Source: Neolewinella aurantiaca
Lineage (GTDB): Bacteria > Bacteroidota > Bacteroidia > Chitinophagales > Saprospiraceae
DNA length: 61,071 bases
Assembly: GCF_008014675.1 (NCBI RefSeq)
Contig: NZ_VOXD01000036.1
Location: 1-61,071, forward strand
Direction of reading: 5' to 3'
Shown here: in pieces, positions 7,486-16,185 of the stretch
How the letters are laid out: every line of letters begins with the position of its first letter
How positions within the stretch are numbered: position 1 is the stretch's first letter
The notes under the pieces: model-generated
The model's input: only the letters and a program-made list of their open reading frames with translations
What the model was told of the DNA's origin: nothing
Databases searched by the model: none
Program-made: the position numbers and the translations under genes

Positions 7486-8805
7486 ATGCGTATTTCTCTT
7501 GCTCTTCGTCGTTTTCTTACCCTGCTTGTCCTGCTGGTAGTCCTTGTGTTTGCTGCTTTTCTGTGGTTCAAACCGTTACTGAACATTGGTGCCGGCTATG
7601 CCGCCAAACACGCCTGCAGTTGTCATTTTCTGCAGGGCCGTGAACTGGAAGAGATTCGTGAGCACGACCTGAATTTTTCGGTTCTGGGCATGGTGGGGCT
7701 CGAAGTATCCGGTAACGAAGTGGAGAGTTCTTTCTTTGGCCTGGTGGATCGGCGAGCGGTGTTCCGCGAAGGCGTGGGGTGTACCCTGATCAACGACGAA
7801 GAAAAGCCATTGGCGGAAGTCAAGGGCGCGGCCGCAGGTGCAAAAAAGGTTGAAGGAGCACTGGTCACTGGCCCCGCTGCCCTTACCGAAGCGTTGGACT
7901 TCGGTATGGCGCCTGTCCCCGGCGGCGCAGCCCGCGGACTGGTTGTTATGCAAAACGGTGAAATCATTGCCGAACGCTACGCTCCGGGCTACGATCAAAA
8001 TACGCTGCTCCTCGGCTGGTCGATGACCAAGACGCTAACGGCCCTCACGTTGGGCAAGGCGTTGGAAGACGAACTTGCCAGCGGCGTATCACCGGAAGAA
8101 TTGGTCGCTACCGATCACCTCTTCCCTGAGGTGTGGACCGACTCCGCCCGGCAGCTGGTAACCATCGCGGATCTGCTGCACATGAACTCCGGCTTGTCCT
8201 GGAACGAGGGCTACGGTAGCCTCACCGACGCTACCATCATGCTCCACGAGATGCCCGATATGGCCGCATACGCAATCGCTGCACCTGCGGTCGCGCCCCG
8301 AAACACCGTCTGGAACTACTCGAGCGGAACCACAAACATCATAGCCGAAATTGCAAGCCGTCGGGGAGGCGAATCGTCCTTCGCCGACCTGTACCACGAG
8401 TTGTTCAGCGACGTTGCTCCGAGCCTGCTCATCGAGCCGAGTCAGGCGGGCCTTCCCGTTGGTAGTTCCTACGGTTGGGCCACGGCCCGCGACTGGGCCA
8501 ACCTCGGTCAGTTTATGCTGCAGGATGGCATATGGAACGGCGATACACTACTCACGCCCGGCTGGATAGACTATCTGCGCAAACCAGTCACCGGATCCGA
8601 AGGAACCTACGGCGGCCAAACCTGGCTCCCGGGGCCGGATATGCCCTCCCTCCCCAAAGACGCCTTCCTGATGCGTGGTTTTCAAGACCAGCGGGTGTTC
8701 GTCATTCCCTCCCGCAATCTGGTGATTGCCCGGCTTGGCCACGGAGAGGATAAGAGTACTGATTTCGACGGGTTGGTAGCGAGATTGATGGATGTAATAG
8801 ATTGA
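7486..8805 (+). CDS. Membrane-anchored beta-lactamase-like serine hydrolase
   Basis: This protein of about 439 residues has an N-terminal membrane segment (FLTLLVLLVVLVFAAFLWF) and a class C beta-lactamase/PBP4-like domain. SMTK (about residue 179) gives the nucleophile, YSS (about 277) is the second motif, and HG near the end replaces KTG. It likely hydrolyses a peptidoglycan- or ester-type substrate outside the inner membrane. I prefer ATG 7486 over 7450 because it puts the charged MRISLALRR directly before the membrane segment. Residues about 113-124 (KGAAAGAKKVEG) are encoded by a copy of the dispersed repeat, and a second copy in reverse encodes AAPAVAP. Confidence 0.8.
   Translation: MRISLALRRFLTLLVLLVVLVFAAFLWFKPLLNIGAGYAAKHACSCHFLQGRELEEIREHDLNFSVLGMVGLEVSGNEVESSFFGLVDRRAVFREGVGCTLINDEEKPLAEVKGAAAGAKKVEGALVTGPAALTEALDFGMAPVPGGAARGLVVMQNGEIIAERYAPGYDQNTLLLGWSMTKTLTALTLGKALEDELASGVSPEELVATDHLFPEVWTDSARQLVTIADLLHMNSGLSWNEGYGSLTDATIMLHEMPDMAAYAIAAPAVAPRNTVWNYSSGTTNIIAEIASRRGGESSFADLYHELFSDVAPSLLIEPSQAGLPVGSSYGWATARDWANLGQFMLQDGIWNGDTLLTPGWIDYLRKPVTGSEGTYGGQTWLPGPDMPSLPKDAFLMRGFQDQRVFVIPSRNLVIARLGHGEDKSTDFDGLVARLMDVID
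7824..7842 (+). repeat. Dispersed repeat copy inside the serine hydrolase gene
   Basis: It has the full head GGGCGCGGCCGCAGGTGCA, and the tail AAAAAAGGTTGAAGGAGCA follows. It is translated in frame as GAAAGAKKVEGA. Confidence 0.85.
8280..8298 (-). repeat. Dispersed repeat copy, antisense, in the same hydrolase gene
   Basis: TGCACCTGCGGTCGCGCCC is read in frame as APAVAP. The tail is not conserved, so only the head supports membership. Confidence 0.6.
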
Positions 8806-8862
8806 CAGGGCCTGCCGCCCATACCGAGCGCAGCGCGCATCCATATGCGGTAGCACTACCCA

Positions 8863-9972
8863 CTACCTGGGGACCTCGATTCCCCGCAAAATTTCGGCAA
8901 TTACATCTTTAGCGCCAAAGCCTTCCATCTCTCGTTCCGGCGTAAGGATGATCCGGTGATTGAGGACAGGGTAGGCGACCTGCTGAATATCATCCGGTGT
9001 AACGAAATCGCGACCGGCGAGCGCCGCTACAGCCTTGGAAAGACGCAGGATGGCGAGCGACGCCCGGGGGCTGGCGCCGAGGTAGAGGTCCGGGTGCGTC
9101 CGGGTGCGGTGGACGAGCGCGGCGATATAGTCGAGCAGTTCATCCCGGATGAAGACTTTTTCGATGAGCGCAGCATACTTCGCGATCAGTTCTTTGGTGA
9201 AGACGGGTTTTACGTCTTCCTGCTGTGTCTGGCGAAAATCGTTGCGGAAGCGATAAAGGATTTCCTTCTCTTCTTCCATGTCCGGGTAATCGATGATGAT
9301 ACGGACGAGGAAACGGTCGAGCTGGGCTTCGGGAAGCCGGTAGGTTCCTTCCTGTTCAATGGGGTTCTGAGTGGCAATCACGAAGAAAGGGTCTTCCATC
9401 GTGTAGGTTTCACCGTCGGCGGTAATCTGTTGTTCAGCCATGACCTCAAACAAAGCTGCCTGGGTTTTAGCCGGCGCCCGGTTGATTTCATCGATGAGCA
9501 CGATGTTGGAGAAAACCGGCCCTTTAGTGAACTGAAACTTCGAGTCGGCCATGTTGAAGACGGTGGTGCCAGTCACGTCACTCGGCATCAGGTCGGGGGT
9601 GAACTGGATGCGGGAATAGTCGGCCGCTACGGTTTTAGCCAGTAGTTTGGCGATCATCGTTTTGGCGATTCCGGGTACACCCTCTACCAGTACATGGCCG
9701 CCAGCCAGGAGGGACGCGATGAGAAGATCGATGAATTCCTTTTGGCCGACTACGAGCTTACCGATCTCGGCGCGGACAGCAATTGCTGCCTGATGCAATT
9801 CATCGAGGTCGATACGATCAGCCGGAGCCATTGCGTGAGCGATTTCATCTTCCGGTAATGCATCAGGGACCAGTTCTCCGAGGGACTCCTCCAGCGGAGT
9901 CTCGTAGCCTTCCGGAGGGGTAGTAGGAGTGAGGTCTTGGTCTTGGCCGGGGATTTCGTCTTCGGGGAACAT
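8863..9972 (-). CDS. MoxR-family AAA+ ATPase
   Basis: This 369-residue protein has an acidic N-terminal extension (about 50 residues), Walker A GVPGIAKT (98-105), Walker B IVLIDE (Asp161/Glu162), the sensor-like FVIATQNPIEQEGTYRLPEAQLDRF and a C-terminal lid domain (GASPRASLAI). MoxR ATPases act as chaperones for metal-cofactor, cell-surface or stress complexes. It follows the DUF4350 and DUF4129 genes on the same strand with a 93-bp gap, so the three probably form one unit. The usual DUF58 partner is not in this window. Confidence 0.88.
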   Translation of the reverse strand: MFPEDEIPGQDQDLTPTTPPEGYETPLEESLGELVPDALPEDEIAHAMAPADRIDLDELHQAAIAVRAEIGKLVVGQKEFIDLLIASLLAGGHVLVEGVPGIAKTMIAKLLAKTVAADYSRIQFTPDLMPSDVTGTTVFNMADSKFQFTKGPVFSNIVLIDEINRAPAKTQAALFEVMAEQQITADGETYTMEDPFFVIATQNPIEQEGTYRLPEAQLDRFLVRIIIDYPDMEEEKEILYRFRNDFRQTQQEDVKPVFTKELIAKYAALIEKVFIRDELLDYIAALVHRTRTHPDLYLGASPRASLAILRLSKAVAALAGRDFVTPDDIQQVAYPVLNHRIILTPEREMEGFGAKDVIAEILRGIEVPR

Positions 9973-10065
9973 GTTTATCAGTTAGTAGTGGGTAGAAAGT
10001 AGTCGGTAGGTTCGGTTGTTGAAAGGGAGGGAGGTCAAAGGTTTGGCTCTCCTTGTCTGCAACCG

Positions 10066-11334
10066 CTACAACCTGTAAAGTGGTTCGATGGCTCGGTAGA
10101 AGCGGACCAACTCTCCGTCGGTGAGGTGTTTTTTTGACTGAACGAAACGAATTTCCGCGAGCGCCCGGTGGGCGATTTCTTCGTCTCCACCGATGAGTTC
10201 GGCCAGGTTTTTCGGAGGAGGCTCGCCTTCCTTCCAGCGTACGGTGAAGCGGTCTTGCAGGAAAAAGCGCAGGCTGGCCAGTTCCTGGCGGGCCAGAGCT
10301 ATATGGTGACCCTTTTGGAAGACCAATCGGCTGATGGTGTCGATGAAGCGCTTGCTCGAGTTCTCCCGACGATTGATAATGGGGATGATGCGCTGCCGGC
10401 GCTTGCCCCTGAAAATTACGTAAAGGAGGGTGGCGAGCAGTAAGGTGTACCAGGCCAGCGCGAGGGGCGGCTGCTCCTGAATGTAGCTCAGTGCTTCGTT
10501 GCCGGTGAGGAGGTTTCGGCCGCCGCTGTAGCCTTGTCCCTGGTTATTGTTGGCCTGGCGGTTACGCTGGCGGGCCACGGAGGGCGGTACGCGACTTACT
10601 TCGTCCCAGTAAACCGGACCATCGTCGAGGATGGAAAGAACAGCCTCGGCGTATTCGTGCTGCAGGCTATCGACGAGGTAATAATTAGTGAAGAAAACGG
10701 GGTTGTTGTGGAAGTAGAAACTACCGTCTCCCCAACCCAGTCGGGTAAAGTTTATGTTGTAGTCGTCCAGCGTACCGAGCACCTCGTTGTCGAGCAATGT
10801 GTCGCACAGCATTCCTCCGTTGAGGTAGCGGGTTGTCCGGTTGTAGGGCTCGTAGTCGTAGATGTTGAAGAGGGTGTAATCATGACTGTCCAGTTGCATC
10901 GTGACGGTGTCGATACTGAGGAAACCGATGCGTTCGCTGTCGTTGTAGAAACTGTAATAGCAGTCGTTGCCGAAGAGGTGCCGGGCGAGGTCTTCGGGCA
11001 GGTCGTTTGCGGCAATAAACGCGGTGTTGCCCCGCTCTACGAAGTCGAGTAGTTGGGTTACCGACCGTTCGTTGTAGTACGAGTATTCTCCGATGAAAAT
11101 GTAGTTGGCTGAATTAGCTGCTGCGTCCTGCAGGGAAGCAAGGCTGTCTTCGACGAACACCAGGCTTTCGGGCCGGGCTTCGAGGAGTTCGTACAGAACG
11201 AAGAGATCGTAGGGTTGCTTTTTGTCGTAGCGGTAGGTTTCCTGCCAATTGGTCCAGCAGCCAGAACATCCGGAAACGAATACGACTACACAGGCGTAGA
11301 AGAGGAGTTGTGTAAATCGTCCGGCCCTATTCAT
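10066..11334 (-). CDS. DUF4350 domain-containing membrane lipoprotein
   Basis: This 422-residue protein has an N-terminal lipobox (VVFVSGC), a GATase-like extracytoplasmic domain (FVLYELLEARPESLVFVEDSL, then FVERGNTAFIAANDLP) and one membrane helix (LALAWYTLLLATLLYVIF). A basic segment and a cytoplasmic helical tail follow. DUF4350 proteins are found with MoxR and DUF4129 genes, as here. The start overlaps the end of the DUF4129 gene by eight bases, indicating translational coupling. The biochemical role is unknown. Confidence 0.78.
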   Translation of the reverse strand: MNRAGRFTQLLFYACVVVFVSGCSGCWTNWQETYRYDKKQPYDLFVLYELLEARPESLVFVEDSLASLQDAAANSANYIFIGEYSYYNERSVTQLLDFVERGNTAFIAANDLPEDLARHLFGNDCYYSFYNDSERIGFLSIDTVTMQLDSHDYTLFNIYDYEPYNRTTRYLNGGMLCDTLLDNEVLGTLDDYNINFTRLGWGDGSFYFHNNPVFFTNYYLVDSLQHEYAEAVLSILDDGPVYWDEVSRVPPSVARQRNRQANNNQGQGYSGGRNLLTGNEALSYIQEQPPLALAWYTLLLATLLYVIFRGKRRQRIIPIINRRENSSKRFIDTISRLVFQKGHHIALARQELASLRFFLQDRFTVRWKEGEPPPKNLAELIGGDEEIAHRALAEIRFVQSKKHLTDGELVRFYRAIEPLYRL

Positions 11335-12103
11335 GCGAAGCGGATTTTGCTGTTGCGGCCTGAATTGCTGCGTTCAGGGTCGTGAACTTGCGGTGGACGA
11401 GGCGGTAGCTGAGCCGCTCGATGGGGTATTTGCCATACCAGTAGCGTTCGTAGTCGGCGGTTACCTCCCGGAAGTCCTGAAGGAAATCACTGCGGCGCAG
11501 TTGGTTTTGGTAGTCGCGGTTGCTGAAGTCACGACGGTACCTGATGAGGCCCCCGTCCTGAAGTTCTTTCAGCAATTGGATATAGAGCAGCCGTACCGCG
11601 ATATCGAACTGGCCCGCGTTTTCGGCTCTTTGCAGCAGGGTGAGCGATACGCCTTCGGCGACCAATTGTTCTTCTTCAATTTCGGAAATGTTGATCTCGT
11701 CCTGATCGTCTTCTTTTCCTTTGGTACGTTTGCGCATGTCCACATCGCCGAGCATCCGGTAGATCAGGTAACCGAGCCCGGCAATAAGAATGGCAAGGAT
11801 CAGAAGGGTCGTACCGTCTGAAAGGTCAATTTTCCAGTTTTCATAGCTGCCCAGACTATCGAACCAGTCGAAGGGATCTTCCTCTTCGACTTCTTCCTCA
11901 ATTTCTTCTTCCTCTTTTTCTTTGACGAAACTAAGGTCGTCCATCAACTCTTTGTGGCGGTCGGCGGGGAAGACCGGGCTGGCGGCCTGTTGGCCGACCA
12001 GAGGATGGAAGCCCAAACCGACGCCCGCAAGCACTAAGAGCCGTACCTGCGGTACGGACCGCAGTATAATTCTGAGCAGGAAATGACGGAGGATTTGGTG
12101 CAT
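11327..12103 (-). CDS. DUF4129 domain-containing membrane protein
   Basis: This 258-residue protein has an N-terminal signal or anchor segment (VRLLVLAGVGLGFHPLVGQQA), a very acidic stretch (KEKEEEEIEEEVEEEDPFDW) and a membrane helix (TTLLILAILIAGLGYLIYRML). A C-terminal DUF4129 helical domain follows (FDIAVRLLYIQLLKELQDGGLIRYRRDFSNRDY and ERYWYGKYPI). It is the first gene of the DUF4129-DUF4350-MoxR unit, which in other bacteria is linked to envelope functions. The domain call is firm and the role unknown. Confidence 0.78.
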   Translation of the reverse strand: MHQILRHFLLRIILRSVPQVRLLVLAGVGLGFHPLVGQQAASPVFPADRHKELMDDLSFVKEKEEEEIEEEVEEEDPFDWFDSLGSYENWKIDLSDGTTLLILAILIAGLGYLIYRMLGDVDMRKRTKGKEDDQDEINISEIEEEQLVAEGVSLTLLQRAENAGQFDIAVRLLYIQLLKELQDGGLIRYRRDFSNRDYQNQLRRSDFLQDFREVTADYERYWYGKYPIERLSYRLVHRKFTTLNAAIQAATAKSASHE

Positions 12104-12443
12104 ATTAGTTTCGGAAGGGAAAGATACGGCAGGGGCGGGAAACGGAATGGGTGGCGGAAAATCTTTATCCGGGTCATCCGGTTCATCCTTCCGAAGGGTG
12201 AAAGAGAGGAGCTTGCGGAATGTCCATGGCCTTTATCCTTTTTTTGCACCTGCGGCTGCGCCGGAAAGTATTTCCTGAGGATGTGGCTTTAATCCTCCTG
12301 TTTTGGAATACTATACCCATATTTTAGAATTAACTGCAAGCAATTATAACATTTGACCAAATTTTCGCATTATTGTTGAAATATTTCCACCCATAATCGC
12401 CGAGAAGGCTCATTTGCCCTCAACGCACAAATTCTATTACCAC
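12104..12443. other. Divergent intergenic region
   Basis: This spacer separates the DUF4129 gene from the DUF2853 gene. It holds one dispersed-repeat copy (12245-12262) and an A/T-rich stretch (12301-12400) that probably carries the DUF2853 promoter. No reading frame here is convincing. Confidence 0.6.
12245..12262 (-). repeat. Dispersed repeat copy with tail
   Basis: The reverse complement reads GGCGCAGCCGCAGGTGCA, with tail AAAAAAGGATAAAGGCCATGG. The tail aligns with AAAAAAGGTTGAAGGAGCA at 7843. Confidence 0.75.
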
Positions 12444-12773
12444 ATGAGTAAATTCGATGAGAAGCTGGCCACCTACGAAGAGGCCCTGAAGAAACTCGAT
12501 CCTAAGGCTGATATGGACCTCCTCCGTAAAGTAACCAAAGGCCTGGGCCCTTCGATTTATAACAACGACAGCAACAAGGTTGCCTGCAGCCAAAAGACAG
12601 AACTGGAGCGTGTAGTCAAGAACTACTGCGAAAAGAAACTTGGCGTCAGCGCTGAGGATGGCGACAAGGCGGTTAAGGCTGCCTGCGAGAAGTACACTGA
12701 GCGGGCCAAGCACCGCGCCGTATTCTACTACCTCGTTTGTAAGGACCTCGGCAAGGAAAGCGTTTACGCTTGA
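12444..12773 (+). CDS. DUF2853 family protein
   Basis: This cytosolic helical protein of 109 residues starts at the internal ATG 12444 (MSKFDEKLATYEEALKKLDP). The pattern LLRKVTKGLGPSIYNNDSNKVACSQKTELERVVKNYCEKKLG and the end HRAVFYYLVCKDLGKESVYA match DUF2853, a small family of unknown function common in Bacteroidota. The upstream in-frame ATG at 12414 would add ten residues without family support. Confidence 0.8.
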   Translation: MSKFDEKLATYEEALKKLDPKADMDLLRKVTKGLGPSIYNNDSNKVACSQKTELERVVKNYCEKKLGVSAEDGDKAVKAACEKYTERAKHRAVFYYLVCKDLGKESVYA

Positions 12774-12806
12774 TGATCAGGACGTCTTAGACATCCCCAC
12801 ATCGGT

Positions 12807-12840
12807 AAAAGCCCAACGGACTTCGGTTCGTTGGGCTTTT
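12807..12840 (+). terminator. Bidirectional intrinsic terminator
   Basis: AAAAGCCCAACG pairs with CGTTGGGCTTTT around a ten-base loop. The A run and T run let it work for DUF2853 and for the convergent SDR gene. Confidence 0.8.
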
Positions 12841-12867
12841 CTGATAATACGAGGTCTGCTGTTTTTT

Positions 12868-13509
12868 TTATACGACGACCCTGCCCGTGATTCCGCTTCG
12901 CACAGACGTCCAGACGGCTTCAGCTACCGTCTCTGGTGCGAGGATGTCGGCGGGTGGTTCTTCGTTGTTCCAGCTGGAGGTGAGCGTGGCTCCCGGGGCC
13001 ACAAGGGTGGTCTTTACGTTGCTGTTGAGTAGCTCCGATTCCCAGCCGAGATAGAGTCCGCGGAGGGCGTATTTGGTGGCCACGTAAGCCGTGAGGTGCG
13101 GTGGTTGAAAATCGGTGCCCCGCGAGCCGATTACCACCAGGTGGCCGGATGGCTGTTGCCGTACAGCGGGTAATAAGCGTCGTGCCAGTTGGTGGTTTGC
13201 CCAGACGTTCACCCGCCACAGCCGTCCGTAGATGTCTTCTTCGCCGAGTAAATGGCCCGGAGCAAAGATTGCTGCGTTCAGCACAATTGCGTCGTAGGGA
13301 TGAACAGGGATCGACGCAATTCCGGCGTCGGTGCCTAGGTCGGCAGTGATGGTGGTGACCTGCTGACCTGAAAACGCTTTTTTCATGGCCAGCAAATCTG
13401 CCTGAGTGCGGGCAACGGCCGTCACGGTCCAGCCCTCCCGGGCAAAGCGTTCTGCACAGGCCCGGCCAATACCTTTGGTGGCTCCGGTAATCAGTACGTG
13501 TTTGCTCAT
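12868..13509 (-). CDS. Short-chain dehydrogenase/reductase
   Basis: This 213-residue Rossmann-fold oxidoreductase has the cofactor loop TGATKGIG (8-15), an Arg after beta-2 (VARTQADL) that suggests NADP(H), NAA and the active-site YVATK. The substrate is unknown. Its start overlaps the end of the pappalysin-like gene by four bases, so the two are translationally coupled, although no functional link is obvious. Confidence 0.85.
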   Translation of the reverse strand: MSKHVLITGATKGIGRACAERFAREGWTVTAVARTQADLLAMKKAFSGQQVTTITADLGTDAGIASIPVHPYDAIVLNAAIFAPGHLLGEEDIYGRLWRVNVWANHQLARRLLPAVRQQPSGHLVVIGSRGTDFQPPHLTAYVATKYALRGLYLGWESELLNSNVKTTLVAPGATLTSSWNNEEPPADILAPETVAEAVWTSVRSGITGRVVV

Positions 13510-14783
13510 TCCGCAACGTTTAGCAGCGTTGCCGCCGGATCAGTTACAACCTCGCCGCGGTGGCCGCTTTCGGCCACGCCTACGCGGATGCCCGCCCATG
13601 TCCCTCCACAACTGTTGTGAATTACAGCCTTGGGCCCAAGGATCAGCGTTGCGCCGGGGTCTACGTGAATCGCCGCTCTTTCCGGCAGGTGAACCCGGTT
13701 GTTGATGCGAAGAGTATAGCCCCGCCGGACATAGATGTCGCTGTTGAAATCTCTTTCGCCTTCCCAGTTCAGGTCTTTGGTGACACGAATCGACTCGGTG
13801 TTTGCGTAGTCGCACCAGCGGGGGAGTAGCCACTTTCGTTGGCGGCCTGTGATGTTGGTCATGTGCGCGTGCATTCTTCCGATCTGGCACGGGGTCAGGG
13901 CTTGCTGATCTTTACTGTAATCCATGAGGTTGTTGCTCGTCTTTCCCGGCCCGTAGTTGTCGCCATGCTGGCTCCAGGCATTGTTTTTGTGGGGTGGTGT
14001 GTCGTCGCAGCCATCGTTGCCCCACGCATGGTTCAGGCCCAAGGCGTGTCCGATTTCGTGGGCCAGAATACCCCGCAATTCCCAGGGCTTGCGGTTACTC
14101 TCCAGCCAGCCGGTGATCTTGATGGCGTCACCGAGGTAGATGCCATCGGTGCCGGGAGATCTGAAGGTTTTACTTGTCAGGCTGTCGCGGGGCGGGCCCA
14201 TGATGAAGATGTTCAGCACGCTATCTCGGTTTACGGCATACTTTTCGATCACCTTACGGCTGGCGCGGTTACGGTTACGACCGTTGTGGAGGTAGCCATA
14301 CAGCTCGTCGTCGTAGTGTTCGTAGATGGCATGTTCGTTCGTTCCGGGTTTCTTGGGGATGTTGAAATGCAGGCGCCGGGGCAGAGCACTTACTTCCATT
14401 CCTTCCGGGGTCAGCCAAAGCTCCGGAGTTTTGCCGATCAGGTCATTGGTATAAAGCAGGACTTCTTTTATGTTGTCTATCGCCTTTTGCCCGTAAAGTG
14501 GGTAAAGGGTGTCTGAGCTGTTCATGATGTGGAAGTTCACGTGGAGATACCGCATCGGGAGATACCGCTCGTTGGTAGTGTCGGGTATGTAATGTTCCGG
14601 CGTTACTCCACGTTGCCTTGCGAAGGTGTATTCCGCGGGGCGCTGTACGTTATCCGGCCGGTAACGTTCGTATTCAAACGGCGTGTCTTCACGCAATTCG
14701 ACCACAGTACTTGCAGTGGTGGGTTTAGGCTTACAGGCGAAGGCCAGAAGCGGGAGCAGTAGCAGAATCAGATAGCGGGGCAT
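13506..14783 (-). CDS. Pappalysin-like (M43) zinc metalloprotease lipoprotein
   Basis: This 425-residue protein has a signal peptide with lipobox LAFAC (Cys17) and a metzincin site HEIGHALGLNH (His242, His246, His252, with Glu243 catalytic). The Met-turn is NLMDYS (Met287). Between them, CDDTPPHKN resembles the calcium/disulfide region of pappalysins. The C-terminal 120 residues resemble a right-handed beta-helix cap (VHLPERAAIHVDPGATLILG), often seen after M43 domains in Bacteroidota. It is probably an outer-membrane-anchored protease. It is coupled to the SDR gene by a four-base overlap. Confidence 0.82.
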   Translation of the reverse strand: MPRYLILLLLPLLAFACKPKPTTASTVVELREDTPFEYERYRPDNVQRPAEYTFARQRGVTPEHYIPDTTNERYLPMRYLHVNFHIMNSSDTLYPLYGQKAIDNIKEVLLYTNDLIGKTPELWLTPEGMEVSALPRRLHFNIPKKPGTNEHAIYEHYDDELYGYLHNGRNRNRASRKVIEKYAVNRDSVLNIFIMGPPRDSLTSKTFRSPGTDGIYLGDAIKITGWLESNRKPWELRGILAHEIGHALGLNHAWGNDGCDDTPPHKNNAWSQHGDNYGPGKTSNNLMDYSKDQQALTPCQIGRMHAHMTNITGRQRKWLLPRWCDYANTESIRVTKDLNWEGERDFNSDIYVRRGYTLRINNRVHLPERAAIHVDPGATLILGPKAVIHNSCGGTWAGIRVGVAESGHRGEVVTDPAATLLNVAE

Positions 14784-14900
14784 ACTTTAAGATAATTATT
14801 CTTATTACATGACGCTATAATGCCCGTTTTGGTTATTACGGGATCGTTAAATAGTCTGCTCCTGTTTGGTGTAGAAAGGTGTTCCGGGAAGGAAGTTTAG

Positions 14901-14919
14901 GGGCGCAGACGCGGGTGCA
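14901..14919 (+). repeat. Dispersed repeat copy
   Basis: The head is GGGCGCAGACGCGGGTGCA and the tail GTGCAGGGTTAAACGACC. It lies just downstream of the 14928-15617 SDR gene stop, between two minus-strand genes. Confidence 0.75.
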
Positions 14920-14927
14920 GTGCAGGG

Positions 14928-15617
14928 TTAAACGACCGATAGGCCTCCGTCCATCCCGATTACCTGCCCGGTAACAAAGGCTGCTTTGTCACTCAGCAGA
15001 AAGGCGGCCATTGCCGCAATTTCTGAAGCGTCGGCTACCCGGTTGAGGGGGTGGCGGTTGGCGCTTGCTTCACGTTTTTCGTCGGTGGCCAGCAATTTCC
15101 CGGCCAGTGGAGTGTCGGTGAGCGATGGCGCAATGGCGTTTACCCTGATGTTGGGCGCGTACTCTGCCGCCAGGCTGCGGGTGAGTCCTTCCACGGCCCC
15201 CTTTGCGGCGGCGACGCCCGCATGGAATGGCATTCCGCGCTGCACGGCTACGGTCGAGAAAAAGACAACGGCGGCTTTATCAGACTTCTTCAGCGTTCGC
15301 TCGGCCGCCTGCATGCAGCGGATGGCACCAACGACATTGAGTTCGAATGCCTCCCGGAAGGCCGGGGCCTTGAGGCTGCGGAAAGACTTCAGGTCGATAC
15401 TCCCCGGGCAATACACCAGGCCGTCGAGTTGCTCCGGAATGGCTTCTTTGGGCGGGTCTTCGTCTCCGGTTACGTCGTAGCTGGTAAACTGAACCGTTGC
15501 GGGAAGGTCCCGCTCCTGCCGTGCCCAAACGGAGACATTATGTCCTTCATTTAAGAGTTGATCCACTAAGGCGCGTCCGATGCCGGAGCTTCCGCCGATG
15601 ATAAGGTAGGTTGCCAT
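14928..15617 (-). CDS. SDR-family protein lacking the catalytic tyrosine
   Basis: This 229-residue protein has the glycine motif GGSSGIG (8-14) and the SDR tail VTGQVIGMDGGLSVV. The usual YxxxK is replaced by GVAAAK (Val at the Tyr position, Lys kept), in the context MPFHAGVAAAKGAVEGLTRSLA. Either it uses another residue, it binds without catalysis, or it belongs to an atypical SDR subfamily found in Bacteroidota. It is monocistronic, and the RiPP locus starts about 400 bases away on the other strand. Confidence 0.82.
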   Translation of the reverse strand: MATYLIIGGSSGIGRALVDQLLNEGHNVSVWARQERDLPATVQFTSYDVTGDEDPPKEAIPEQLDGLVYCPGSIDLKSFRSLKAPAFREAFELNVVGAIRCMQAAERTLKKSDKAAVVFFSTVAVQRGMPFHAGVAAAKGAVEGLTRSLAAEYAPNIRVNAIAPSLTDTPLAGKLLATDEKREASANRHPLNRVADASEIAAMAAFLLSDKAAFVTGQVIGMDGGLSVV

Positions 15618-16029
15618 TGTCGCTTTGTTTTTTAGCGGAACGGCGGGCGGCGAATTTGGTTGCGACGGCGGCCTCAGGCCGCCCTGGCCGGGGCCGGTTT
15701 TTGGAGGTTTTCCGTGGCGGTGATGCCCCTGATTAAGTCGTTTTTGTGCTGGTTAAGGCTCGCAGAATTGGAGTTGAATTAAAAATGTAATGATCTTGTA
15801 TTCAGCGTGTTGTAATTTTTGAATGCGAGTAAATGTTCATTTTGGAGTAAGATGGCAGACAAAATAATGTCGTGGCGATGGCTCTTTTCCCGTCCCAACT
15901 TTACATCGTCAGCAGAGGGATAGTGCACGATTGTTTTTGTCTGGCGTGTGGGCTTTAAGCCTACAATGGGAGGTACGCTGAAAATCCCATGTATTTCAAG
16001 AGTAGGCATCATTCATAAACCAGTATATC
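15618..16029. other. Leader region of the RiPP locus
   Basis: These 412 bases hold no convincing gene. A GC-rich palindrome GGCGGCCTCAGGCCGCC occupies 15667-15683. The rest becomes A/T-rich towards the precursor gene. TAATTTTTG near 15812, with TTG at 15796, is reminiscent of a Bacteroidota promoter, but the spacing is poor. Confidence 0.5.
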
Positions 16030-16170
16030 ATGAGAATCACCAAGTTACTCAAAGGCAAAGAGATCGGCAAATCCATCGTAGCCGCAGGTTGCACCTGTAA
16101 CACCTGTACCTGTTCCTGTTCCTGCTGTTGGGGCGGCGGCAGCGCTGAAGTTTCCCTTCAGGCTAACTAG
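16030..16170 (+). CDS. TOMM/LAP RiPP precursor peptide (Cys/Thr/Ser-rich core)
   Basis: This 46-residue peptide was found by reading the gap before the modification genes. The leader MRITKLLKGKEIGKSIVAAG (20 residues, Lys-rich) is followed by a core that starts CTCNTCTCSCSCCWGGG and ends SAEVSLQAN. The core has seven Cys (21, 23, 26, 28, 30, 32, 33) interleaved with Thr and Ser, then a Trp and a Gly run. This is the composition of azol(in)e peptides of the streptolysin S class, in which YcaO enzymes turn Cys/Ser/Thr into heterocycles. Position and strand, just before an E1-like protein, a YcaO and a SagB-like dehydrogenase, make the call strong. A metallothionein-like peptide is the alternative. 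Leader cleavage near Ala19/Gly20 is only a guess. Confidence 0.85.
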   Translation: MRITKLLKGKEIGKSIVAAGCTCNTCTCSCSCCWGGGSAEVSLQAN

Positions 16171-16185
16171 AGCTACCCAAACTAT

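Noticed and set aside
8850..9995. Inverted GTAGTGGGTAG/CTACCCACTAC flanking the MoxR gene
   Set aside because: The 11-mers are low-complexity TAG/TAC repeats; not enough to claim an element.
15779..16012. Minus-strand 77-codon frame upstream of the precursor
   Set aside because: Atypical composition, no start context, and it lies in the probable promoter region of the RiPP locus.
16030..16170. Metallothionein-like or random Cys-rich peptide
   Set aside because: A Cys cluster after a Lys-rich leader, directly before an E1-like protein, YcaO and SagB-like dehydrogenase, is far better explained as a RiPP precursor.
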